A DNA stretch of 64,000 nucleotides from Thioclava marina (GTDB lineage: Bacteria > Pseudomonadota > Alphaproteobacteria > Rhodobacterales > Rhodobacteraceae), in contig NZ_MPZS01000001.1 of the NCBI RefSeq assembly GCF_002020135.1, positions 992,001 to 1,056,000 of the forward strand, in the 5' to 3' direction. The translations under genes were made by a program, and so were the position numbers. The notes under the pieces were generated by a model, which was not told the origin of the DNA, ran no database searches, and saw only the letters and a program-made list of their open reading frames with translations. Below are positions 1-9,431 of the stretch, one piece after another (positions within the stretch are counted from its first letter, which is position 1; each line of letters begins with the position of its first letter).

Positions 1-1771
1 ACCATTCGCCCGCCGTAAGTTTCTCACGTGGGCTATCCGCATAGGTCACGCCGCGATCGCCGCGCAGCACCCAATGCTCGCCATGGGTCTTGCGCGCATC
101 CTCGCCGTTGATCTTGGTGATAACGCCGCGCAGCATCGGCACGCTTTCGACCTTGGAGACCTCCGGCATACCCGCCAGCAGATCCTTGAAGGGCTGGATC
201 TGGTCGGGCTGGATGTCGATGACGAAATAGGCGGGGGCAACCTTCGGCAGGTCGCGGTCGATGGCGCCGCGCAAGCCGCTATCGACCTGGCCGACGGCGG
301 CCAGAACCGAGAGGCCGAGGCCGAGCGAGAGGATCACCGAGCGCGCCTCGGAGCGTGGCCCGCCGATCGCCGCAAGGGCTGCACGCAGGACCGGGCGGCC
401 GCGGGCAAGGCGCTGGCCTGCACGCGCGGCGCGGCGGATCACCGAAGCCGCAAGCGTCAGGATCAGCAGCGCGAAGGCGATGCCGCCAAGGCTCGCGAGC
501 GTCAGAGTCCAGAGGCCGGAGAACCAGGCGGAGACGCCCACGATCACCGCCAGAAGCACGACCGTCAGTGTCAGGGTCGGCCAGCCCGGCAGGCGACGGC
601 CCGCGCCGGTGTCACGATAGAGCGTGGCCGCGCGCATCCTCGACATGCGCGAGAGCGGCCAGAGCGCGAAGAGCGCGGCGACCAGCGCGCCGTAAAGGGC
701 GGCCTCGCCCAGCGGGCCGGGATCGAGGGTGATCGCGACGGGCAAGGGCAGCGCGCGCTCGATCAGGCTCGAGGCGCCGAGCACCAGCCCCGCCCCAAGC
801 ACGAGCCCCGCGAGAATGCCGATCGCGCCGAGGGCCGCAAGCTGGATGAGGAAGGCCGCACGGATCGTGCGGCCGGTTGCGCCAAGCGCGCGCAGCGTGG
901 CGATGGTGGGGGCCTTGCGCTCGATCCAGGCGGCCACCGTGGCAGAGATACCGACGCCGCCCACAGCGAGGCCCGCGAGCCCCACCAGCACGAGGAACGA
1001 ACCCAGCCGCTGCACGAAACGCTCGGCGCCCGGTGCGGCCCGCCTGCGATCCGACCAGCGCATGCCCGCACCTTCGAACCGCGCCTCGGCCTGTGCCTGC
1101 ATCGCGGCGAGATCGGTCTGGGCCGGAAGGGTCACGCGATACTGCGTCTCGAACAGCGAGCCCGGCGCGAGCAGCGGCGTTTGCGCGATGGCCGAGAGCG
1201 CAACGATGGAATGCGGCCCAAGCCCCATCCCTGCCCCGGTCGAATCCGGCTCGCGCAGGATCCGGGCCATCATCACGAAATCCTGCCCGCCCAGCTGGAC
1301 CTTGTCGCCCGGCTTGAGACCAAGGCGGTCGGCCAGGATCGGATCAAGGAAAATCCCCGGAACGCCCCCCTCGCCTTTCAGCGCCTGAGGCGTCACGGGC
1401 GGATCGAGTTGCAGCTTTCCGGTCAGCGGATAGGCCCCGTCCACCGCCTTCACCTGCGTCAACGCTCGGTCGGCGGGATCGATGCCGGTCGAAAGCATCG
1501 AGCGGAAGTCGATCACCTCGGACACGGCCGTCGCGTGATCGGTGATCCATTGCAGCTCGTCGGGTTTGGCGCGACGATAGGTGAATTCGTATTGCGCATC
1601 GCCGCCGAGCAGCACCGCGCCCTGATCGGACAGCGCGCGCTCGATCGCGGAACGCACCAGCCCGACCGAGGCGATCGCGGCAACCCCCAGCATCAGGCAG
1701 AGCAGCATCACCCAGAAGCCGCGAATGCCGCCGCGCAGCTCGCGCCGGGCGATGGTCAGCGACAGGCTCAT
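1..1771 (-). CDS. YbbP-like ABC transporter permease (FtsX family), C-terminus cut off by window edge
   Basis: The minus-strand frame is open from the ATG at 1771 to the window edge, giving at least 590 residues. The N-terminus begins [15 protein letters not shown] and is followed by a hydrophobic helix (FWVMLLCLMLGVAAI). Further membrane segments lie in the middle (LGSFLVLVGLAGLAVGGVGV and nearby), with a large extracytoplasmic region between the first helix and this set, as in FtsX/MacB-type permeases. The start overlaps the stop of the ATPase gene by 3 bases (ATGA), so the two are translationally coupled. With the ATPase and the divergent esterase this is the YbbP-YbbA-TesA arrangement known from many proteobacteria. 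The transported substrate is unknown; lipid-related export is often suggested for the family. The visible part is intact. Confidence 0.85.
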   Translation of the reverse strand, partial: MSLSLTIARRELRGGIRGFWVMLLCLMLGVAAIASVGLVRSAIERALSDQGAVLLGGDAQYEFTYRRAKPDELQWITDHATAVSEVIDFRSMLSTGIDPADRALTQVKAVDGAYPLTGKLQLDPPVTPQALKGEGGVPGIFLDPILADRLGLKPGDKVQLGGQDFVMMARILREPDSTGAGMGLGPHSIVALSAIAQTPLLAPGSLFETQYRVTLPAQTDLAAMQAQAEARFEGAGMRWSDRRRAAPGAERFVQRLGSFLVLVGLAGLAVGGVGISATVAAWIERKAPTIATLRALGATGRTIRAAFLIQLAALGAIGILAGLVLGAGLVLGASSLIERALPLPVAITLDPGPLGEAALYGALVAALFALWPLSRMSRMRAATLYRDTGAGRRLPGWPTLTLTVVLLAVIVGVSAWFSGLWTLTLASLGGIAFALLILTLAASVIRRAARAGQRLARGRPVLRAALAAIGGPRSEARSVILSLGLGLSVLAAVGQVDSGLRGAIDRDLPKVAPAYFVIDIQPDQIQPFKDLLAGMPEVSKVESVPMLRGVITKINGEDARKTHGEHWVLRGDRGVTYADSPREKLTAGEW

Positions 1772-2457
1772 GCGGGCGCGCCCTCGGGGGTGACGACCTT
1801 GCCGTCGCGCAGCTCCACGATCCGGTCGCAGCGCGCTGCGAGATCGGGCGCATGGGTCACGAGAACCAGCGTCGCGCCGTGTTTTTCCTGAAGGCCGAAC
1901 AGCAATTCGATGATCGTTTCGCCCGTCGCGCTATCGAGGTTCCCCGTGGGTTCATCGGCCAGAAGGATCGCGGGGCGCGGCGCGACGGCACGGGCCAAGG
2001 CCACGCGTTGCTGCTCGCCACCCGACATCTGGCTGGGATAGTGATCGAGCCGATGGGCGAGTCCCACCGCCTCCAACTCGGCCGCCGCACGCTCGAACGG
2101 GTTCTCGACACCGGCGATTTCCAGCGGCATCGCGACGTTTTCCAGCGCCGTCATCGTCGGGATGAGGTGGAAGCTTTGGAAAACCACCCCCATATTACCC
2201 CGGCGGAACCGGGCCAGCGCATCTTCGGACATCGTCGAAAGATCGTGCCCCAAAGCCGTGACAGACCCGGAGGTGGCTTGCTCAAGCCCCCCCATCAGCA
2301 TCAGGAGCGACGATTTGCCAGAACCAGACGGCCCCGTGAGCCCGACGCTTTCCCCCTTGGCCACCGTCAGGTCGATCCCCCGCAGGATCTCCACCGGGCC
2401 GGTATTGCCGTCAAGCGCGAGCCGCGCGTCTTTCAGTTCAAGGATGGTCTCGCTCAT
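1768..2457 (-). CDS. ybbA: ABC transporter ATP-binding protein, YbbA/LolD type
   Basis: 229-residue ATPase. I chose the ATG at 2457 ([15 protein letters not shown]) because the longer frame upstream reads through the divergent esterase and has no family-like sequence. Walker A is GPSGSGKSS, the signature is [14 protein letters not shown] and Walker B is ILLADEPTG, followed by the D-loop and a switch histidine (VTHAP). The length fits LolD/MacB-type exporters, which pair with FtsX-fold permeases such as the gene that overlaps its end. Its start codon overlaps the divergent esterase start codon (CATG at 2455-2458), as in the ybbA/tesA pair of enterobacteria. Confidence 0.9.
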   Translation of the reverse strand: MSETILELKDARLALDGNTGPVEILRGIDLTVAKGESVGLTGPSGSGKSSLLMLMGGLEQATSGSVTALGHDLSTMSEDALARFRRGNMGVVFQSFHLIPTMTALENVAMPLEIAGVENPFERAAAELEAVGLAHRLDHYPSQMSGGEQQRVALARAVAPRPAILLADEPTGNLDSATGETIIELLFGLQEKHGATLVLVTHAPDLAARCDRIVELRDGKVVTPEGAPA

Positions 2458-3163
2458 GCGCCACTGTCTTTCTTTTGCTTCAAAGGGATATGGGCCGGTC
2501 CTCGGGATACGCAAGCGTCTGGCGGCGGGTTTTATCGTCGCGGGGCTGGCCTTTGGCGCGGGTCCGGCGCTGGCGCAGGTGTCGATCCTCGCGCTCGGGG
2601 ACTCGCTGACGCAAGGGTATGGGCTGGACAATCCCGAGGACGGGCTGGTGCCCCAACTGCAGGGCTGGCTGCGCGATCACGGGCAGGATGTGACGGTCAT
2701 CAATGGCGGCGTGTCGGGCGACACCACCGCAGGCGGGCTGTCGCGGATCGACTGGCTGCTGACCCCGCAGCCCGATGCGGTGATCGTGGCGCTTGGCGGC
2801 AATGACCTGCTGCGCGGGCTTCCTCCCTATCAGGCGCGGGAAAATCTCGACGGTATTCTGGCGAAGTTGCAGGCCAAGGGCATCCCCGCGCTGCTGGCCG
2901 GGCTGCCCGCGCCGGGGAATTTCGGCACCGACTACCAGAAGGAATTCGACGCGATCTATCCCGATCTGGCGCAGAAATACGGTGCGGTTCTGGTGCCCAA
3001 CCTGCTCGCCCCGATCATGAAGACCCCGATCGAGGAGCGTGCGAGCACCGACCTGATGCAGCCAGACAATATCCATCCATCCCCCGAGGGCGTGCAGAAG
3101 GTGGTCGCGGCGCTGGGGCCGAAAGTTCTGGAGTTGCTGGCGAAGGTGAAGAGCGGGAGCTGA
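2456..3163 (+). CDS. tesA: Arylesterase / thioesterase I-like SGNH hydrolase
   Basis: SGNH/GDSL hydrolase of 235 residues from the ATG at 2456. The SGNH blocks are all visible: GDSL with the nucleophile Ser (ALGDSLTQGYG), the block II glycine region (NGGVSGDTT), block III GGND and the block V Asp-His pair in DNIHPS. A signal peptide is likely (RKRLAAGFIVAGLAFGAGPALAQ), so the enzyme should be periplasmic like TesA. The start is the weakest point: the ATG shares bases with the divergent ybbA start, and no better ATG lies before the signal peptide. Neighbouring YbbA/YbbP form the usual genomic partners. Confidence 0.88.
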   Translation: MRHCLSFASKGYGPVLGIRKRLAAGFIVAGLAFGAGPALAQVSILALGDSLTQGYGLDNPEDGLVPQLQGWLRDHGQDVTVINGGVSGDTTAGGLSRIDWLLTPQPDAVIVALGGNDLLRGLPPYQARENLDGILAKLQAKGIPALLAGLPAPGNFGTDYQKEFDAIYPDLAQKYGAVLVPNLLAPIMKTPIEERASTDLMQPDNIHPSPEGVQKVVAALGPKVLELLAKVKSGS

Positions 3164-3180
3164 GGCCGCAAACGCCTCGG

Positions 3181-4386
3181 CTACGATCGCGCCGCGCGCC
3201 GGTCCAGAGCCCAGAGAGCACCCGCCCCGGCCACGCCCAGAAGCGCCCCGGCCGCGGCGGCCAGCTCATAGCCCGCCAGTGCCGTTCCGATCGCGAAAAC
3301 GGCGGCCGAGAACCCGTCGCCTGCGAGCTTTTGCAGTGCCATGAGCGAGGCGCCCGCTCCGGGCCGATTCGACAGAAGGTCTTGCAGATAGGCCATCGGT
3401 TGCGTCAGCACGACCGCGCCGCCGATAGCGCCCGGCAAGGTCAGCAGCCAGACGAAGGGCGTCGGGGCCAGAAGCGGGATCAACCCCAGATGGGTCGCAT
3501 AAAGCGCCGCCCCGATCCAGATCAGCGCGGTGCGCTCGATCCGGCCCAGCACCAGCGGCAGGGCCAGCATGAAGGGCACCTCCAACCCCGCCATCAGCCC
3601 CGCGTAAAGCGCGGTATCGGCGGCGCCGCGCCCGGGGGTCGCCTCGAAGACCAGCCCCATCACGACGAGATAGAGCATCACTGCGCCGTTGATCGTGCCA
3701 AGCGCCACGACACGGGCTAGGATCGGCAGGTTCGCCATCTCGTGCAGCGACTGGCGAAAGCTCAGCCCCGATTTCGGATCGGGCCAGCGCGTCGCCCCGT
3801 CGCGCGGCCAGAACAGGAAGGTCAGGGCGACGATCGCGGCACCGAGGCTCAGCGTGACCGGGTAGATCGCGGTGAGCGGTGCGCCCTGATCGAACACCAC
3901 CGACCAGATCGGCAGCACCACGACCCAAGGCAGCGCAAACAGCGCCCGCAGGGTCGACAGGATCGCGGGGCGGTCGGCTTCGGGATGGGTCGAGGCCGCA
4001 AGCCGCGACAACGCGAAGAGCTGGCCGAAGATCGAGGCCGAAAGCGGCAGGATCAGCGCGTTCGCGATCACGAAGACGACCCAGTTCTCGCCCGCCAGAA
4101 CCAGCCCGGACCCCACGATCAGCATCGCCGAGGTACCAAGCGCGATGGCACGTCGGTTCGCGCGCTGGTCGGCAAGGATGCCAAGCCCGACCGAGGCCGA
4201 GACCGACAGCACCGAGGCTACCAGCAGCACCCCCGAATAGGCGCGGTCCGACAGCCCGAACACCTTGATCGCGAGCGCCGAGACATAAGGCCCCATCGTC
4301 GCCGCATGGGCTCCGAACAGCACCAGAAGCACCGCGGCAAGCCGCAATGCAGGGTCGGAGAGGACAAGGCGAACGGGGCGGAACAT
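3181..4386 (-). CDS. MFS transporter
   Basis: 401 residues from the ATG at 4386 (MFRPVRLVLSDPALRL); an upstream extension of 36 residues is polar and unlike a transporter N-terminus. About 12 hydrophobic helices can be traced, with two halves separated by a loop rich in charged residues (FLFWPRDGATRWPDPKSG) near residue 195. A short motif like the MFS loop 2-3 signature is present (GILADQRANRR). Substrate cannot be told; sugar or drug efflux members of the superfamily share this layout. It is convergent with tesA and diverges from the next gene. Confidence 0.8.
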   Translation of the reverse strand: MFRPVRLVLSDPALRLAAVLLVLFGAHAATMGPYVSALAIKVFGLSDRAYSGVLLVASVLSVSASVGLGILADQRANRRAIALGTSAMLIVGSGLVLAGENWVVFVIANALILPLSASIFGQLFALSRLAASTHPEADRPAILSTLRALFALPWVVVLPIWSVVFDQGAPLTAIYPVTLSLGAAIVALTFLFWPRDGATRWPDPKSGLSFRQSLHEMANLPILARVVALGTINGAVMLYLVVMGLVFEATPGRGAADTALYAGLMAGLEVPFMLALPLVLGRIERTALIWIGAALYATHLGLIPLLAPTPFVWLLTLPGAIGGAVVLTQPMAYLQDLLSNRPGAGASLMALQKLAGDGFSAAVFAIGTALAGYELAAAAGALLGVAGAGALWALDRRAARS

Positions 4387-4591
4387 GGGGCCGCTTTGCG
4401 CCTCTTGGCGCGCGAGTTCAAGTGGGGTTTCGAAGCCGGGCGCGAAGAGGTGACCCGGCAAACCCTTAGCGATCGCACAGGCTTGGCGTTCCATCGGCAG
4501 GTTTCCGCTGCGTCAGATGACGCGGCGACCCGGCGCGCTAACTGAATTGAAAGGGCGGAGAGAGGACAGTCACAGGCAGAAAGGTTCCGAC

Positions 4592-5152
4592 ATGCTCTCA
4601 CGCCATATCGCTCTCAAGTTCGACACGGCGATCCGCAATATCCTGACGCGTGCGGAGGGGCCGAGGGCGGATGTGATGACGCCTCGGCTGGGTCGGCTCG
4701 AAGATGCCGAGACCGCGCAGGAGCAGGCTTGCGCGCGCATCATACAGGCCATGGAGCCAGATGAGCGTGCGGTGTTGTGCCTGACCTATGGGCTGACGGG
4801 CCACAAGCCGATCCCGCCCCACTGCGCGGCAGATGTGCTGGGCTGGTCGCTGATACAGGTGATGACGGTCGGAGAAGGCGCGATCTTGCGGCTGCGAAAC
4901 GCGGCCAGCGCGCGGGCTGCGTTAGAGCCCCTTCTGCAAAGCCTCCACCCGCGCCTGCTGGCCGTGGCCGACGAGATTTACGAGATGCGCTTGGCCGATA
5001 TCCCGCGGCGCAAGCGCGATCTGGTGCTCAAGCGGTTCTGGTGCGATCTGACACCGCTGGAACGGCTCGCCCTGCGCGGCTATGGCGAGGGCGAGGTACC
5101 GGAGATGGAGCACGCCTTGCAGCGGCGCGCATCCGGCCAGTTGCTGTGCTAA
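4592..5152 (+). CDS. Uncharacterised protein with a degenerate sigma-70 region 4-like segment
   Basis: 186 residues from the ATG at 4592 (MLSRHIALKF); an upstream in-frame ATG at 4517 would add 25 polar residues. Residues about 50-115 can be laid without gaps on region 4 of sigma-70 factors: the opening helix has the pattern Leu/Met-x-x-x-Glu-x-x-Val-Leu ending in TYGL, then a possible helix-turn-helix (AADVLGWSLIQVM), then AILRLRNA where sigma factors have AL-K/R-KLR. The usual arginine-rich recognition helix is not conserved, so sequence-specific binding at -35 elements is doubtful. The C-terminal 70 residues are rich in Arg and Leu and match nothing I recognise. The gene stands alone between an MFS gene and hemC. 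Function unknown. Confidence 0.7.
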   Translation: MLSRHIALKFDTAIRNILTRAEGPRADVMTPRLGRLEDAETAQEQACARIIQAMEPDERAVLCLTYGLTGHKPIPPHCAADVLGWSLIQVMTVGEGAILRLRNAASARAALEPLLQSLHPRLLAVADEIYEMRLADIPRRKRDLVLKRFWCDLTPLERLALRGYGEGEVPEMEHALQRRASGQLLC

Positions 5153-5159
5153 GCGGCGC

Positions 5160-6113
5160 TCAGCGCCAGTCGAAGAAACCTTCGCCCGCCTGAGACAGCA
5201 GGTCGCGCGCGAGGTGTTCGCCCATCGCGGCCCCATCGTCGATATCGCCCCAACGCTCGCCCGAGATCGCCTCGGAACCATCGGGCCGCAGGATCTCGCC
5301 GCGCAGCCAGAGCCGGTCGCCTTCGATCAGCGCCAGACCCGCGATCGGGGTTTCGCACGACCCGTCGAGCGTCGCGAGGAAGGCCCGCTCCGCCGCCAGA
5401 CGCTGCGCCGTAGGCACATCGTGGATCGGATCGAGCAGCGCCTCGGCGCGCCCATCCGACATCCGGCGTTCGATCCCGATCGCACCCTGTGCCACGGCGG
5501 GCAGCATCTCTTCGGGCTCGATCGCGCAGCGCGCCACATCGGTCATGCCCAGACGGTTCAGCCCCGCCATCGCGAGGAAGGTCGCCGCCGCCACCCCGTC
5601 TTCGAGCTTCTTGAGCCGGGTCTGCACGTTGCCGCGAAACTCCACCAGCTCCAGATCGGGGCGCACATGACCGAGCTGCGCGCGGCGGCGCAGGCTCGAC
5701 GAGCCCACTTTCGCGCCCTCGGGCAGCGCCTTGATCGAGTCGTGAAGCAGCGACACGAAGGCATCGCGCACATCTTCGCGCGGCAGGTAGCAATCGAGCA
5801 CCAGCCCCTCGGGCTGCTCGGTCGGCATGTCCTTCATCGAATGCACGGCGATGTCGATGCGGCCATCGACCATCGCCTCTTCGATTTCCTTGGTGAACAG
5901 CCCCTTGTTTCCGATCTCCTTGAGCGGCGTGTCGGACGCGATCAGTGCCCGGTCGTCGCCCGTGGTCTTGATCACCACGATCTCGAAAGCCTCTTCGGGC
6001 AGACCATGCGCAGCCATCAGCCGCTGCCGGGTCTCGTAGGCCTGCGCAAGCGCCAGCGGCGAGCCGCGGGTGCCGATCTTGAGCGGGGATTTCGCATCGA
6101 GCATCTGTGTCAT
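5160..6113 (-). CDS. hemC: Porphobilinogen deaminase (hydroxymethylbilane synthase)
   Basis: 317 residues from the ATG at 6113. It polymerises four porphobilinogen units to hydroxymethylbilane in heme synthesis. The N-terminus (KIGTRGSPLALAQA), the substrate-binding region around HSMKDMPTE and VGSSSLRRRAQL, and the dipyrromethane cofactor cysteine (Cys253 in LDGSCETPIAG) are all typical. Length matches the family. It diverges from hemE with about 96 bases between the two starts, so the two heme genes may share a control region. Confidence 0.97.
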   Translation of the reverse strand: MTQMLDAKSPLKIGTRGSPLALAQAYETRQRLMAAHGLPEEAFEIVVIKTTGDDRALIASDTPLKEIGNKGLFTKEIEEAMVDGRIDIAVHSMKDMPTEQPEGLVLDCYLPREDVRDAFVSLLHDSIKALPEGAKVGSSSLRRRAQLGHVRPDLELVEFRGNVQTRLKKLEDGVAAATFLAMAGLNRLGMTDVARCAIEPEEMLPAVAQGAIGIERRMSDGRAEALLDPIHDVPTAQRLAAERAFLATLDGSCETPIAGLALIEGDRLWLRGEILRPDGSEAISGERWGDIDDGAAMGEHLARDLLSQAGEGFFDWR

Positions 6114-6209
6114 GGCACCGGAATATCCGCGACAGATGGCCCGTGCAATGGGGCTCGCGCTTGACATGACGCCTCAGGTGGCGATGAAGGGGGCAAAGAG
6201 GAGGCGCGA

Positions 6210-7241
6210 ATGACCGACAAGACGATCCTGCGGGCTTTGAATGGCGAGGTTCTGCCCACCCCGCCGGTCTGGATGATGCGCCAGGCGGGCCGCTATCTGC
6301 CCGAATATCGCGCCACGCGCGCTCAGGCAGGCGATTTCCTGTCGCTTTGCTACACGCCGGATCTCGCCGCCGAGGTGACCTTGCAGCCGATCCGCCGCTA
6401 CGGCTTCGACGCGGCGATCCTGTTTGCCGACATTCTTCTGCTGCCGCAGGCGCTTGGTGCCGATCTGTGGTTCGTCACCGGCGAAGGCCCGCGCCTCTCG
6501 ACCACCACGAGCGCCGCCGATTTCGCCAAGCTCAAGGGCAAGGATGACATCCACGAAACCCTCGCCCCCGTCTACGAGACCGTCGGCATCCTGAGCCGGG
6601 AACTGCCGCGCGAGACGACGCTGATCGGCTTTGCCGGCGCGCCCTGGACGGTCGCGACCTACATGATCGCGGGCCGCGGCACGAAGGATCAGGGCCCGGC
6701 GCATGCGCTCAAGGCCGAGGATCGCGAGACTTTCTCGAAGATCATCGACCTGCTCACCGTCTCGACCATCGAATATCTCTCGAAACAGGTCGAGGCCGGG
6801 GCGGAAGTCGTGAAGATCTTCGACAGCTGGGCCGGGTCGCTCAAGGGCCAGGATTTCGAGGATTTCGCGGTCGAGCCCGCCCGCAAGATCATCTCCGAGA
6901 TGAAGGCGCGCTTCCCCGGCCTGCCGATCATCGCCTTCCCGCGCGAGGCGGGCGAGGGCTATATCGGCTTCCACGAGAAAACCGGCGCCGATTGCGTGGC
7001 GCTCGACAATTCGGTGACGCCGGAATGGGGCGCGGCCAACGTGCAGATCTCGGGCTGCGTGCAGGGCAATCTCGACCCCAAGCACATGGTCACCGGCGGT
7101 CAGGCCCTGATCGACGAAACCCGCCATGTCGTCGAGGCCTTCAAGAACGGCCCGCATATCTTCAACCTCGGCCATGGCATCACCCCCGATGCCGATCCCG
7201 AGAATGTGGCGCTGATGATCGAGACGATCCGCAACGGTTAA
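6210..7241 (+). CDS. hemE: Uroporphyrinogen decarboxylase
   Basis: 343 residues. The enzyme decarboxylates uroporphyrinogen III to coproporphyrinogen III. The signature near the N-terminus ([14 protein letters not shown], residues about 22-35) and the internal [14 protein letters not shown] and FDSWAGSL motifs are intact. A GGAGG-like ribosome site (GAGGAGGCG) lies just before the ATG. Its TAA stop shares three bases with the stop of the convergent exporter (TTAA at 7238-7241). Confidence 0.97.
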   Translation: MTDKTILRALNGEVLPTPPVWMMRQAGRYLPEYRATRAQAGDFLSLCYTPDLAAEVTLQPIRRYGFDAAILFADILLLPQALGADLWFVTGEGPRLSTTTSAADFAKLKGKDDIHETLAPVYETVGILSRELPRETTLIGFAGAPWTVATYMIAGRGTKDQGPAHALKAEDRETFSKIIDLLTVSTIEYLSKQVEAGAEVVKIFDSWAGSLKGQDFEDFAVEPARKIISEMKARFPGLPIIAFPREAGEGYIGFHEKTGADCVALDNSVTPEWGAANVQISGCVQGNLDPKHMVTGGQALIDETRHVVEAFKNGPHIFNLGHGITPDADPENVALMIETIRNG

Positions 7242-7867
7242 CGTGCGGTCTTAACCGCGAACCAGACCGCCACCGCCGCCAGAGCCAAGGAGAGCACGCG
7301 CCCGAGAATAAGGGCGCGTCTCGGATCCTCGAAGAACCGATGCGCGGCACCCGCTGCAGTGACGATCGCCAAGTGGATCGCGGTGGCGACGAAGACATAG
7401 ATCGCGGTGAGGACGAATACCTCGCGCAGCGCATCGGACCGTGCGGCGAGGAAGGTCGGCAGCACCGCGATATAGAACACCGCCGCCTTGGGGTTGAGCA
7501 GGTTGGTGATCAGACCGCGCCGGAAATAGCGCCAGTTCGACGATCCGAGCGGCGCGAATTGGGCGGCCTCGTTGCCTGCCCCGCGCCAGCCATCCCAGGC
7601 GAGCCAGAGCAGGTAAAGCACGCCCGCCCAGCGCAGCCCCTCATAGGCGGCGTTCGACGCGCTCACCAGCGCCGCCACCCCCAGCGCCGCCGCGATCCCG
7701 ATCAGCGCCAGCCCCAGAGCCACGCCTGACACCGCCGCATAGCCCGGGCGGCGTCCCTGCGAGGCGGCGACCAGCGCGAGATAGGCCATGTTCGGCCCCG
7801 GCGTCAGCTCGATCAGCACCGAAGCCAGGGTGAAGGCGAAGAGCGTATCGTAACTCAGGGATCCCAT
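7238..7867 (-). CDS. LysE/RhtB family amino-acid exporter
   Basis: 209 residues, start ATG at 7867. The family signature [13 protein letters not shown] is near residue 20, followed by [14 protein letters not shown] and five to six hydrophobic segments; length is standard for LysE/RhtB. The likely role is proton-driven efflux of an amino acid or derivative across the inner membrane. Substrate cannot be assigned. The gene sits between hemE and hemF but shows no functional link to heme. Confidence 0.9.
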   Translation of the reverse strand: MGSLSYDTLFAFTLASVLIELTPGPNMAYLALVAASQGRRPGYAAVSGVALGLALIGIAAALGVAALVSASNAAYEGLRWAGVLYLLWLAWDGWRGAGNEAAQFAPLGSSNWRYFRRGLITNLLNPKAAVFYIAVLPTFLAARSDALREVFVLTAIYVFVATAIHLAIVTAAGAAHRFFEDPRRALILGRVLSLALAAVAVWFAVKTAR

Positions 7868-7979
7868 GTGCCTCTTCGGCCCTGTAAAAATATCCCGGAG
7901 TGAACGGCATCATCCGAGAGCGGCCGCGCGCCTTTCATTCGAAGCTCGCAGGCCGCTGAAGGGGGTGTGGGCCACCCCC

Positions 7980-8879
7980 TCAATACCACTTCGCCACAGG
8001 CGGCAGGCTCATCAGTACCGCATCGGCATTGTGTCCGGTCTCGAGCCCGAATTTCGTGCCCCGGTCATAGACCAGATTATATTCGGCATAGAGCCCGCGA
8101 TGGCGCAGTTGGGTCTCGCGATCCTCCTCGGACCAGTCCTGCACACGGCGCTTCTCGACCAGCGGCTGGAAGGCAGGCAGGAAAGCCGCGCCAACCGATT
8201 GGGTGAAGGCGAAATCCTCGTCCCAGTCATCGGTGTTCAGGTCGTCGTAGAAGATGCCGCCGACGCCGCGCGCGCGACCGCGATGGGGCACGAAGAAATA
8301 CTCGTCCGCCCAGGCCTTGAAGTGGTCGTAATAGCTCTTGTCATGGGTATCGCAGGCCGCTTGCATCTGAGCGTGGAAATGCTCGGTATCCTCGTCATAT
8401 TCGAGGCAGGGATTGAGATCCGCACCGCCGCCGAACCACCAGGCTCCGGGCGTCCAGAACATGCGCGTGTTCATGTGCACGGCGGGGCAATGCGGGTTCT
8501 GCATGTGGGCAACGAGGGAAATCCCGCTTGCCCAGAAGCGCGGGTCTTCCTCCATCCCCGGCACCCCGCGCGCCGCCATCGCCTTTTGCGCGCGCGGAGC
8601 CAGCTCGCCCCAAACGGTCGAGATATTGACGCCGACCTTCTCGAAGACCCGGCCGCCGCGCATCACGCTCATCTTGCCGCCGCCGTGGTCCTCGCCGTTC
8701 GGGCCCTTGCGCTCGGTGGGCGTGACTTCGAACCGGCCCGGTGCCTGATCGGCGAGCGGGCCGTCGGCGTGACTGTCCTCGAGACCTTCGAATGCGGCCA
8801 CGATCCGGTCGCGCAGATCCGAGAACCATTGGCTCGCCCGGGCCTTGCGGGCGTCGAAATCCTCAACCGTGTCAGTCAT
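7980..8879 (-). CDS. hemF: Oxygen-dependent coproporphyrinogen III oxidase
   Basis: 299 residues. This is the aerobic enzyme that converts coproporphyrinogen III to protoporphyrinogen IX using O2. Recognisable stretches are GGGKMSVMRGGRVFEKVG, FWTPGAWWFGGGADLNP, FFVPHRGRARGVGGIFYDD and the C-terminal RRGLYAEYNLVYDRGT-like region. The oxygen-independent counterpart hemN is encoded at 26245, so this genome segment carries both routes. The start ATG at 8879 has a GGAGG-like sequence (GGGAGGCCCC) upstream on the minus strand. Confidence 0.97.
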   Translation of the reverse strand: MTDTVEDFDARKARASQWFSDLRDRIVAAFEGLEDSHADGPLADQAPGRFEVTPTERKGPNGEDHGGGKMSVMRGGRVFEKVGVNISTVWGELAPRAQKAMAARGVPGMEEDPRFWASGISLVAHMQNPHCPAVHMNTRMFWTPGAWWFGGGADLNPCLEYDEDTEHFHAQMQAACDTHDKSYYDHFKAWADEYFFVPHRGRARGVGGIFYDDLNTDDWDEDFAFTQSVGAAFLPAFQPLVEKRRVQDWSEEDRETQLRHRGLYAEYNLVYDRGTKFGLETGHNADAVLMSLPPVAKWY

Positions 8880-8991
8880 GCGGGGCCTCCCATAGCTTTG
8901 GCGCGATCCTTAGCAGGCCGGTGCGCGTGCGGAAAGGGCGCGATTGATCACACGCGCGCACAGGCGTAGGCTGGAAGAAAGGAGATGCCCG

Positions 8992-9399
8992 ATGCGTGCT
9001 GCCCTGTTCCTGATCCCGCTTTTTCTTCTGGCCGCCTGCGGCACACCGCAGGAGCGCTGCATCCGGCAATCGACCGCCGAATTGCGCCGGGTGACCCAAC
9101 TGGTCGCAGAGGTGCGCGGCAATCTCGCGCGTGGCTATGCCTGGCAGGAATACGAGACCGAAACGAGCCGCTGGGAAATCTGCGGCTATGACACGATCAC
9201 CAAGGGGGACAAGGTGATCAGGCGGCCGCGCATGTGTCTGGAGGATTACACGGTGACCCGGGAGCGCCCGGTGCCGATCGACCCTGTCGTGGAGAAACGC
9301 AAGCTCGAAAACCTGCTCAAGCGGCAGGCCGAGCTTAGCAAAGCCGCCGAGGCGCAGATCGCGGCCTGCAAGGCGGCCTATCCGGAAGATGCGCAGTAA
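8992..9399 (+). CDS. Putative lipoprotein of unknown function
   Basis: 135 residues from the ATG at 8992, which has an AAAGGAG ribosome site at 8978-8984. The N-terminus is a lipoprotein signal (LFLIPLFLLAAC) with the lipobox cysteine at residue 16, so the protein should be anchored to a membrane facing the periplasm. The mature part carries conserved-looking cysteines (RCI, EICGY, RMCLED, AACKAAY) and a C-terminal amphipathic segment (KLENLLKRQAELSKAAEAQIAACKA) that may form a coiled coil. I do not recognise a domain. Confidence 0.75.
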   Translation: MRAALFLIPLFLLAACGTPQERCIRQSTAELRRVTQLVAEVRGNLARGYAWQEYETETSRWEICGYDTITKGDKVIRRPRMCLEDYTVTRERPVPIDPVVEKRKLENLLKRQAELSKAAEAQIAACKAAYPEDAQ

Positions 9400-9431
9400 G
9401 CCGCGCAGGCCCTAGCCTTTAAAAGGGCCCC

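Noticed and set aside
74-1891. Long plus-strand open frame of 605 codons
   Set aside because: It is antisense to the YbbP permease, whose minus-strand frame has clear membrane helices; the plus product is Arg/His/Gly-rich, typical of shadow frames in GC-rich DNA.
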